A DNA stretch of 64,000 bases from Clostridia bacterium (GTDB lineage: Bacteria > Bacillota > Clostridia > Oscillospirales > CAG-272), in NCBI GenBank assembly GCA_017428635.1, contig JAFRQK010000046.1, forward strand, positions 94,245 through 158,244, given 5' to 3'. The notes below the pieces were generated by a model that was not told the DNA's origin, made no database searches, and saw only the letters and a list, made by a program, of their open reading frames with translations. Below, in pieces: positions 53,709-61,062 of this stretch; within the stretch, counting starts at the first letter, position 1; every line of letters begins with the position of its first letter. Both the position numbers and the translations under genes were made by a program.

Positions 53709-55901
53709 TCAGTCGATGACGACAGTGTCACCGTCGTATATGTAATACCCGGGGGTGAGTTCGCAGTCGAGTTTTTCTCTGTCGATCTGCTCAAAGGTCG
53801 AAAGGGAGAAAGAAGTCACCGAATCTTCGGAATAGTTGCTCTTTGCGTAAAGATAAACGTAATCTCCGATATACAGCGAACGGATCGTCCGGGACCAGTC
53901 GCCGACGTCAGCCGCCGCCTTTATCTCGAAAGACTGACCGTTCCAGAAGACGACGTAGAATTTTGACGAGTACATTGACGCGCCTTCTTGATAGTTTTCA
54001 TCCAGAGTTTTGGCTCCGAAGCAGATGATCCCGCGTCCCGCGTCCGCGAGGATCGCGTGGTGGTCGTAAGCGACCTCGCTGTAGTACGCCCCGCGGATCG
54101 AGACCGTCGCGATCTCGCTCATCGCTCCTTTTTCGTCCTCGGAGAACATCGAAAGCTTGAGATTCCCGTCGTCGTCCTCTCCGAAACCGAAAAGCAGATC
54201 GCCGAACCGTTCGAGATAGTCGGAGTGGCCGGGGAGAGTGAGCTCGTCGATCACGCGTGGAGAGGTCGGGTCGGAGAGATCAACGTGGAACAGCGGATCG
54301 GTCTCGCGATACGTTACGAAGTAGCCGTCCGTACCCTCGAACCGGCAGGAGTAGATCTTCTCATCCGGAGCGAGTCCCTCGAGTTTGCCCGTCACGTTCA
54401 TAGAAGCGTCGAGAACGTACAAGTTATTGTACGTATCCTCGACCCAATTCTCGCTGACGTATTCGATCGGTTCATAATAGCAGTCCGGGTCGTCGTAGTC
54501 GACCTCTCCGTAATATTCGGTTTCGCCGTCGCCGATCCCGGCGCCGTAGTATACTATATCGGTATCGTACGGTTCAGATGCCTGTTCGTTCAGGCGCCAT
54601 TTCGATTCATACGTTTCGTGATCGACGCTCGTCACTACGCGGAGATAGCCGCCGTATTCGTCCATTGAGAAACTGTTGTGGATATATCCGTCAAGGAGGA
54701 CCGAACCGGCTAGGGCGAGTTCCCCGTCCGCGGAAATTTTGACGAGGACCGTGTCGCAATCGTACTTATATACCGTGGTTGTGATCCCGTCCTGCTCGGT
54801 GCGTGTTTCCTCGTCCCTGTAATCGGTCCGGGCGACGAAGATGTTGTCCGCGCTCTGATACATGATCTCCCCGTCGTATCCGAGGAGCGAGAGCGACGAG
54901 ATCACGGACGCGTCGGAGACGGAGACTTCCATAACGTTGAGATACTCACAGTCGGTCTCATTGCCGCCGCAGAATATTGAGCCCGGTTCGACCAGTTCCG
55001 CCTCGCCGTCCTTGTAAACGGACGGAATATACGACCAGAAATCGTTTTTTTCGGGCTCGCCGTAATACCTGTCGGCCGCAACGAGATAGAGTTTGCCGTC
55101 CGTAAGCCTGCTCGACACGCCGTATCCGCTGACGGACGCGGTCGAAATAAGCGCGGGCGACGTTTTGTCCGAAATATCGTAGAACGCGGCGGTGAAATAC
55201 GTGCGTCCTACTGACAGGCTTCCCTCCTGCAAGTTTTGCGTCTGGGCGACGATGACCAGGCGGTCGCCGTCAATATAAATTTCGGTATTCCGTCCGAAGT
55301 TGGCATAAAGTATGCCTAAATCATCGGTCCCATCGGTCAGAGTATACGTTCCCCCGGGTGTAAACAAACCGTCCGGATCCAGAAAATGGACTTTCGACAC
55401 AGTATCAAGCTGACCGTTTTCCGCGGAAAGGATGTACACGTTGCTGTAACTGACGGCGTAAATATACTTCCCGTCAGTTTTCACGACGTCCGCCTCGTCG
55501 ATCCCGTCGACCTGAACGTTCGTCTTCGAGTATTCAGAGTCTTTGAGATAAAACGACGCTTCGGACTCCGCGACGCCCCACGAGGTGCCTTCAGCTTCGC
55601 CGACATTTTCGATCACCTTGGACGTGAAATCGTTATCTCTGTACTGATCGGAGTCCGGTTCGGTTTTGAGCAGATCGTAGATCTCGCCGTAATCGCACGC
55701 GGCGGCAATCACCCCTCCGATCTCTGCGGGTTTGACCTTGCCCGTGAACGCGCCCGAGCGGTACGCCGCAAAGACGCCTCCCCCGACGAGCACGACGGCG
55801 AGCGCTGCGGAAGTTATCTTCTTGACCGCGCCTCGTCTTCTCTTTTTCTCGGTTTTTACTTTTTCCAGGACCTCAGCGGTCATTTCGTCATAAGTTTTCA
55901 C
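53709..55901 (-). CDS. Membrane-anchored beta-propeller protein (COG4880 type), possible anti-sigma partner
   Basis: 730 residues. A short cytoplasmic N-terminus (~1-27: MKTYDEMTAEVLEKVKTEKK) is followed by one membrane helix (~32-50, TSAALAVVLVGGGVFAAYRS) and a long exported domain. The domain has KTNVQVDGIDEADVVKTDGK and YIYAVSYSNVYILSA, typical of the C-terminal beta-propeller family distantly related to WD40. I choose GTG at 55901 because AGGAGGG lies 9 bases upstream; the TTG at 55922 would put that site inside the gene. It overlaps the ECF sigma gene by 14 bases, an arrangement like sigma/anti-sigma pairs. Confidence 0.87.
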   Translation of the reverse strand: MKTYDEMTAEVLEKVKTEKKRRRGAVKKITSAALAVVLVGGGVFAAYRSGAFTGKVKPAEIGGVIAAACDYGEIYDLLKTEPDSDQYRDNDFTSKVIENVGEAEGTSWGVAESEASFYLKDSEYSKTNVQVDGIDEADVVKTDGKYIYAVSYSNVYILSAENGQLDTVSKVHFLDPDGLFTPGGTYTLTDGTDDLGILYANFGRNTEIYIDGDRLVIVAQTQNLQEGSLSVGRTYFTAAFYDISDKTSPALISTASVSGYGVSSRLTDGKLYLVAADRYYGEPEKNDFWSYIPSVYKDGEAELVEPGSIFCGGNETDCEYLNVMEVSVSDASVISSLSLLGYDGEIMYQSADNIFVARTDYRDEETRTEQDGITTTVYKYDCDTVLVKISADGELALAGSVLLDGYIHNSFSMDEYGGYLRVVTSVDHETYESKWRLNEQASEPYDTDIVYYGAGIGDGETEYYGEVDYDDPDCYYEPIEYVSENWVEDTYNNLYVLDASMNVTGKLEGLAPDEKIYSCRFEGTDGYFVTYRETDPLFHVDLSDPTSPRVIDELTLPGHSDYLERFGDLLFGFGEDDDGNLKLSMFSEDEKGAMSEIATVSIRGAYYSEVAYDHHAILADAGRGIICFGAKTLDENYQEGASMYSSKFYVVFWNGQSFEIKAAADVGDWSRTIRSLYIGDYVYLYAKSNYSEDSVTSFSLSTFEQIDREKLDCELTPGYYIYDGDTVVID

Positions 55902-56451
55902 AGGTGACGCCCTCCTTTTCAAGAAGCGCGCGCAGAGCGCGCCTCGCGCGAAAGACGGTATTTTCGGTCTGTTTGCGGCTCTTTTTCATGGCCCGCGCCA
56001 CTTCCTCGTGGCTCATCCCCTCGAAATAGACGAGGTAAAGAGCAACTCTGTATTCTTCGCACAGTTCCCCCATCGCCGCGTGGATCCGCGCATCGCGCTC
56101 TGATTTCAGGACGCGGCCTTCGAGCGTCTCGATGTCCGCCGTCTGCCCGTCGTCGAGCGAAACGAACTGTCCGAGGTGCGCTCTCTTGCGAATCAGGTCG
56201 ATCGCCTTGTGGCGGCAAATCGCATAAAGGTACGTTTTCAGCGCGGACTCGCCGCGAAACGCTTTTTTCTTCAGCGCGATTTCGACGAACGCGTCGGAGA
56301 CTATCTCCTCGGCGTCGTCCGGGTTTTTCACGAGCGTCGTCGTAAAAAACGTCATCCCGTCGGCGTATGCGCGTATAATTTCGCCGAGGGCGGAGTCGTC
56401 TCCCGCCGTGTATCTTTTGTAGCTCTCAAGCGCCGCGGCGTCCCCGATCAT
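55888..56451 (-). CDS. ECF-type RNA polymerase sigma factor
   Basis: 187 residues. Region 2 shows EEIVSDAFVEIALKKKAFRG and YLYAICRHKAIDLIRKRA (-10 recognition); region 4 shows ALYLVYFEGMSHEEVARAMK and a helix-turn-helix ending TENTVFRARRALR. Start at the ATG 56451 (MIGDAAALESYKRY), with AAAGGAG 7 bases upstream. An in-frame ATG at 56478 lacks a site. It directly couples to the propeller gene, its likely regulator. Confidence 0.93.
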   Translation of the reverse strand: MIGDAAALESYKRYTAGDDSALGEIIRAYADGMTFFTTTLVKNPDDAEEIVSDAFVEIALKKKAFRGESALKTYLYAICRHKAIDLIRKRAHLGQFVSLDDGQTADIETLEGRVLKSERDARIHAAMGELCEEYRVALYLVYFEGMSHEEVARAMKKSRKQTENTVFRARRALRALLEKEGVTCENL

Positions 56452-56520
56452 ACCGTCTCTCCTTTCTTCAGAATTCACCCGTTAGTCGTAATATTGCGGG
56501 AAAGTTCTCACTTCTCACGA

Positions 56521-56564
56521 AAAAAACGGCCGTACAGCGCAATAATCTGCGGCACAGCCGTTTT
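56521..56564 (-). terminator. Probable terminator after the YgjP-type gene
   Basis: Minus strand AAAACGGC...GCCGTTTTTTT with an imperfect inner stem, just after the stop at 56564. Confidence 0.7.
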
Positions 56565-57115
56565 CATTCTTCGACCGACGCCATGATCAGTCTTCCGTTT
56601 TCCCTGAGCCATCCGTCCGCTTCGCGGTACCCGGGGAAAACGCGCAGAACTTCGGAGTAAAATCTCTTCGAATGGTTCATCTCTTTGCGATGGCACAGCT
56701 CGTGGACGACGACGCTGTCGACGACCTCGGGAGGCGCCAGCATCAGAAGACAGTTAAAACTGAGGTTCCCCTTCGACGAGCAGCTTCCCCATCTCGATCT
56801 CTGCCGGCGAATCGTGATCCTGCCGTACGTCACGCCGACAAAAGGAGCGTAATGCGCCACGCGCTCCGGGATGACGGCCCTCGCCTTTTCGTAAAGAGCG
56901 TCGATCTCCGTCGGCGTCAGTTTGCGGACGGACGCTTTTTCCCTTTCGAACTGTTCCGCTCTTTTAGTCAGTTTGTCGATGCCGGCGCGGTGCTTATCGA
57001 GAAAACGGTCTATTTCCGCGTCCGTCACGTATAGCGGAGCGCGAACGGCAAGAACGCCGTCTTTGACTGACGCGCTGAGCGTCCTGCGTCTGCTCCTTAT
57101 TACCTCGACTTTCAT
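56564..57115 (-). CDS. YgjP-type M48 metallopeptidase
   Basis: 183 residues, a short form (family often 220-240). Visible are RSRRRTLSASVKDGVLAVRA, QRSRWGSCSSKGNLSFN and the zinc motif VVHELCHRKEMNHSKRF. The HExxH and the trailing His are intact. Biological target unknown. It begins next to the AlkD gene stop (0-base gap). Confidence 0.9.
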   Translation of the reverse strand: MKVEVIRSRRRTLSASVKDGVLAVRAPLYVTDAEIDRFLDKHRAGIDKLTKRAEQFEREKASVRKLTPTEIDALYEKARAVIPERVAHYAPFVGVTYGRITIRRQRSRWGSCSSKGNLSFNCLLMLAPPEVVDSVVVHELCHRKEMNHSKRFYSEVLRVFPGYREADGWLRENGRLIMASVEE

Positions 57116-57817
57116 TTATTCCCCGCTGTTCTTTTTGATCTTCAAAGACCTGAGATATTCCTTTTGTTCGTCGGCGATGCGGTAACTTTCGATCGCCTTT
57201 CGGATCGCTTTATTGTGCGTCCACGGGTCGAGTTTTTTCTCTTCGATGAACGGAATGACGGCGTCGTACCGTTTAGCCAGCGCGGTGGCGAAATACCACG
57301 CGACCATCATACGGACGTAGTACTCCTCCGAGCGGATAGCCGCGACCCTTTCAGGGTACGAGATATCGAAATCTTCGCCGAGGAAATGCTCCATCAGCAT
57401 ACCGACCGCGAAACGGACGGTATACGTCTTGTCCGACTTAAGCCATTCTTCGATCTCGGCGAGAAGTTCCGTTTTATGTTTTTTGAAGATTTTCGGGGAC
57501 ATCTGGTCGCACGTCGCCCAGTTGTCGACGAACGGCAGAAACGCGTTTACCCCGGCAATGCAGCGTCCGTAATCCTTCATCCCCGAAAGGATGAAAGCGT
57601 GAAGCTGGTTCTCGTCGAAATACCGGTGCGGGAGGACGGCGAGAAACTCGCCGACGTCCCCGCGGGCTCCGAATTCTTTCGCGAGACGGCGAAGATCCGG
57701 AGTTCTGACGCCGACGAACCGGTCGGCGGGCGCCTTCGGGATAAGCCCCGTCTGAAACGCGGCGTATTTTTCATCCCGCAAGGCGAACAGCGCCTCGCGA
57801 ATTTCATTTGTTATCAT
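57116..57817 (-). CDS. DNA alkylation repair protein (AlkD-like)
   Basis: 233 residues of all-helical HEAT-like repeats. IPKAPADRFVGVRTPDLRRL at the start and the conserved FVDNWATCDQMSPKIFKKHK and MMVAWYFATALAKRYD are typical of AlkD/AlkC family DNA glycosylases that remove bulky alkylated bases. It overlaps the next gene by 4 bases. Confidence 0.93.
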   Translation of the reverse strand: MITNEIREALFALRDEKYAAFQTGLIPKAPADRFVGVRTPDLRRLAKEFGARGDVGEFLAVLPHRYFDENQLHAFILSGMKDYGRCIAGVNAFLPFVDNWATCDQMSPKIFKKHKTELLAEIEEWLKSDKTYTVRFAVGMLMEHFLGEDFDISYPERVAAIRSEEYYVRMMVAWYFATALAKRYDAVIPFIEEKKLDPWTHNKAIRKAIESYRIADEQKEYLRSLKIKKNSGE

Positions 57818-58956
57818 AGTTTTTCCTTTACCACGGAGAGGAGTTCCGCGGCGATGCGGTCCGCGTCATCTTCCGTATTGTTCGCGCCGAAAGAGATCCT
57901 GACGGTGCCGTTCGCGTACTCGGCGGGTACGCCGATCGCGCCGATCACGTGAGACGTTCTCGTTCTGACGCTGTCGCACGCCGCACCCGTGGAGATCGCT
58001 ATGCCTTTGAGGTCGAGACGGTGAAGGATCGTTTCTCCGTCGGCGCCACGGAAAGAGATGCTGACGAGGCCGGGAACGTGATACTCCGCGCCGTTTCTTA
58101 TATGATCGGTCCCGCGAATGCCCGCGAGCAGACGGTTTTCAAGCCGGGTCAGGCGTTCCGTCGTTCGTTCCATGTTTTCACAGCACGACCTGAGCGCAGC
58201 CGCAGCTCCGACGATGCCTGCGACGTTTTCGGTCCCCGCCCTCATCGAGCGCTCCTGCGAGCCGCCGAAAAGAAGCGGGCGTATGGGCGTGCCTTTTTTG
58301 ATATACAAAAACCCGACGCCCTGAGGACCGCCGAATTTGTGGGCGGACGCGGACAGCAGGTCGACGCCGAGATCCGCGACGTCGATCGGGATCTTTCCCG
58401 CCGCCGCAACGGCGTCGGTGTGGAAATACGCGCCGTAGGCGCGCGCCGTCCCGGCGAGCTTTTTTATCGGCTCGACCGTTCCGATCTCGTTGTTTGCAAG
58501 CATCACCGAAACGAGCGTCGGGACGTCTTTTTCTTTTTTCAAAAGCGTCGGAAGCGCATCCTCGTGGGCGATGCCAAAAGCGTCGACCGGAACCGTGTCG
58601 ATCTCTGTCGCTCCCTGCCGTTCATTTGCCGCCTCGCGGCATGCGTTGAGGACTGCGTGATGTTCGATCGCGGACGCGATGATCCGCCTTTTACCGGACG
58701 CGGGAGCAAACCCGCGGATCGCCCAGTTGTCGCTCTCCGTACCGCCGGACGTGAAAACGATCTCATCGTGCGACGCGCCTATGAGACCAGACACCGTCTC
58801 ACGCGCATTTTCCACCGCCTCGCGGGCGCGCTGACCCGACATGTGAGGCTGAGAGGCGTTCCCGTGATCCGTGGTCAGCCACGGGAGCATCGCCTCGAGC
58901 GCGTCGGGAGAAAGCGCCGCAGTCGCGGCACAGTCGGCGTAAATAAAATCTTTCAT
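57814..58956 (-). CDS. Cysteine desulfurase (NifS/IscS type)
   Basis: 380 residues, PLP fold type I. N-terminal FIYADCAATAALSPDALEAM, the PLP Lys in SASAHKFGGPQGVG, SQERSMRAGTENVAGIVGAA and the active Cys loop STGAACDSVRTRTSHV. It takes sulfur from cysteine for Fe-S or tRNA thiolation. The usual NAATT near the N-terminus is CAATA. No IscU-like scaffold is adjacent. The nearest sulfur-using genes in the window are the TtcA-type and radical SAM genes. Confidence 0.94.
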   Translation of the reverse strand: MKDFIYADCAATAALSPDALEAMLPWLTTDHGNASQPHMSGQRAREAVENARETVSGLIGASHDEIVFTSGGTESDNWAIRGFAPASGKRRIIASAIEHHAVLNACREAANERQGATEIDTVPVDAFGIAHEDALPTLLKKEKDVPTLVSVMLANNEIGTVEPIKKLAGTARAYGAYFHTDAVAAAGKIPIDVADLGVDLLSASAHKFGGPQGVGFLYIKKGTPIRPLLFGGSQERSMRAGTENVAGIVGAAAALRSCCENMERTTERLTRLENRLLAGIRGTDHIRNGAEYHVPGLVSISFRGADGETILHRLDLKGIAISTGAACDSVRTRTSHVIGAIGVPAEYANGTVRISFGANNTEDDADRIAAELLSVVKEKL

Positions 58957-58957
58957 C

Positions 58958-59467
58958 TCACGACCACGCGGCGGACGGGTCCGCCTTTCCTTTTTTCGCG
59001 CGTCTTGACGCGGCGGCTGTCAGGATGATCCATACGATAAGGCAGCCGAAAGCCACCCCCGCGGAGTCGACCAGCAGATCACCGATCTGCGCGGCGCGTC
59101 CGTCCACGAACATCTGATGAAACTCGTCGGTCAGAGCGTAAAAAACTCCGCCGCCGAACGACGCGGGAAGCGCGATCTTCGACTTCACGTCCCACGCGCG
59201 CAACGTCAGATGGATCAAAGAACCGAGCACGGCAAACTCGATAAAGTGACCGAGCGTTCTGACCGTACCGTCGATTTTAGTAACGAAATCAAGCCTGTCC
59301 GATGGGCTCCATTCGTCGAAATCCCGCCACAAGATGCGGCCTATAATACTGTCGATTCCCCTGCTCTCGTTCGTCGATTCGTCCGCGGTGTGGGACGACA
59401 TTATAAAAATGAAAGCCATCATGAGGACCGTCAGAACGAGAAATATCCATTTTGCGTACTTTTTCAT
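58958..59467 (-). CDS. VanZ family membrane protein
   Basis: 169 residues from the ATG at 59467 (MKKYAKWIFLVLTVLMMAFI), preceded by GGAG; an earlier in-frame TTG-type extension is not conserved in character. Four hydrophobic helices and ADESTNESRGIDSIIG, then LTDEFHQMFVDGRAAQIGDL match the VanZ core. VanZ homologues often affect teicoplanin susceptibility or envelope phosphate stress; here the role is open. Confidence 0.9.
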   Translation of the reverse strand: MKKYAKWIFLVLTVLMMAFIFIMSSHTADESTNESRGIDSIIGRILWRDFDEWSPSDRLDFVTKIDGTVRTLGHFIEFAVLGSLIHLTLRAWDVKSKIALPASFGGGVFYALTDEFHQMFVDGRAAQIGDLLVDSAGVAFGCLIVWIILTAAASRRAKKGKADPSAAWS

Positions 59468-59562
59468 ACCGAATCTCCGAGAAGAAAAACGTCGAATACT
59501 CAATTGTATGACCCCCCGCCGAAATAACACGGCGGCAGAGCCCTGCGACGTATAATGCTTTT

Positions 59563-60801
59563 TTACTCTTTCCCCGCGTTTTCGGGGTGATAAGCGGGAA
59601 CGATCTCTCTGAGTTTTTGCCGCGGATCTTCCCCGTCTCCGTAAACCGCCCCGATAAGTTCCGAGAACCGTTTCAGGAAAACGTCCGGCTCGAACGGGAT
59701 CGGCGTCACTGCGTGAATGAGATCGTTGTCCGTCTTTCTCAGCCCTTCCTCAGCCATCAGCTTTTCCTCGAAGAGTTTCTCGCCGGGACGCGGACCGGAA
59801 TAGACGATCGCGACGTCCTCGTCGGGCTTCAATCCGTACAGTTTTATCATTTCTCTGGCAAGAGTGTCGATCCGGACGGGATCCCCCATGTCAAGCACGA
59901 AGATCTCTCCTCCCGACGCGTACGTTCCCGCGAGCAGCACGAGCGAGACGGCCTCTTCGACCGTCATGAAATATCTGGCGATATCCGGGTGAGTTACTAC
60001 GACGGGGCCGCCGCTCTCGATCTGCTTTTTGAAGACCTCGACGACGGAACCGTTGGACCCGAGCACGTTTCCGAAGCGAACCGCTACGAATCTGGTCTTC
60101 GTTTCCTCAAAAACACGGCTCGCCGCGTCTCCGCCCTCGTTCGAAACGCCGCGGAGCGGAACAAGCCGAGGGATACCGGACGCGCTCCCCTCTTTGATCT
60201 TTGCGTCGAAAGACTGGACGATCAACTCGCAAATCCGCTTTGTTGCGCCCATAACGCTCGTCGGATTGACCGCTTTGTCGGTGGAGATGAGGACGAACCG
60301 CTCGCACCCGTGCGTCATTGCGGCGTAAGCCGTTTTGAACGTTCCGATCGAGTTATTCTTGATCGCTTCGTTCGGGTTGTCCTCCATAAGCGGGACGTGC
60401 TTGTGCGCAGCGGCGTGATAAACGATCTGCGGACGGTATTCGGAGAACACCTCGCGCAGGCGCGCTCCATCCCTTACCGAACCGATCAGGACCTTCAGGT
60501 CGAGGTCGGGGTATTCTCTTTGAAGTTCAAGAAGGATCGCGTATGCTCCGTTCTCGTATATATCGAAAATGATGAGCGTCTTCGGACCGTGAGCGGCTAT
60601 CTGTCGGCACAACTCCGAGCCGATCGATCCGCCTCCTCCGGTGACCATGACGACTTTTCCGTTTATAAAGTCGAATACTTCCTTCAGATCCGTTTTTATC
60701 GCTTCACGCCCGAGAAGAGCCTCGAGCGCCGCGTCACCGATCGCGCGGGACGCGCCGTCCCGCCGTCTGTTTTTCTTTTCTTTTGAGCCGAAAACCGCCA
60801 T
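59563..60801 (-). CDS. CapD-type NDP-sugar 4,6-dehydratase/epimerase, soluble form
   Basis: 412 residues. Rossmann motif VVMVTGGGGSIGSELCRQIA, HAAAHKHVPLMEDNPNEAI, STDKAVNPTSVMGATKRICE and a late GPRPGEKLFEEKL mark polysaccharide-biosynthesis CapD/FlaA1 enzymes. Most CapD/WbpM proteins are ~600 residues with N-terminal membrane helices; this one has none, like short FlaA1-type forms. The likely substrate is UDP-GlcNAc or a similar sugar. Start at the ATG 60801 with GGGAG upstream. No glycosyltransferase genes are nearby. Confidence 0.9.
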   Translation of the reverse strand: MAVFGSKEKKNRRRDGASRAIGDAALEALLGREAIKTDLKEVFDFINGKVVMVTGGGGSIGSELCRQIAAHGPKTLIIFDIYENGAYAILLELQREYPDLDLKVLIGSVRDGARLREVFSEYRPQIVYHAAAHKHVPLMEDNPNEAIKNNSIGTFKTAYAAMTHGCERFVLISTDKAVNPTSVMGATKRICELIVQSFDAKIKEGSASGIPRLVPLRGVSNEGGDAASRVFEETKTRFVAVRFGNVLGSNGSVVEVFKKQIESGGPVVVTHPDIARYFMTVEEAVSLVLLAGTYASGGEIFVLDMGDPVRIDTLAREMIKLYGLKPDEDVAIVYSGPRPGEKLFEEKLMAEEGLRKTDNDLIHAVTPIPFEPDVFLKRFSELIGAVYGDGEDPRQKLREIVPAYHPENAGKE

Positions 60802-61062
60802 TACGTTCTCCCGTTCGTTCAACGCGGCGGATCGCCGCGAAACGTACCGTTTTCCGCGTACCGAACGCCTTGCGGGGCGTTTTGTTTATTATACATCTTT
60901 TGCAACATACGGTCAAGTTAATAATTCTACGCGGGAGCGGGACGGGACGGGCGCGGACGGGGCCCGAAGACGGTTTCAAACGTGAGATTTCACTTGACAA
61001 CGGCCGCTCTTTTTTTTATACTTGATAATAGATTTCAAGTATTTCAAAAGGACGATACGACG
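60802..61062. other. Divergent intergenic region between the CapD-type gene and the SLH phosphoesterase gene
   Basis: 261 bases. The right end carries the plus-strand promoter (60994-61022). The part around 60880-60920 is AT-rich and could hold the minus-strand promoter, but I found no clean -35/-10 pair. No gene is evident. Confidence 0.5.
60994..61022 (+). promoter_or_regulatory. Promoter of the SLH phosphoesterase gene
   Basis: TTGACA (60994-60999), 17-base spacer, TATACT (61017-61022), 41 bases before the ATG at 61063. Confidence 0.85.
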
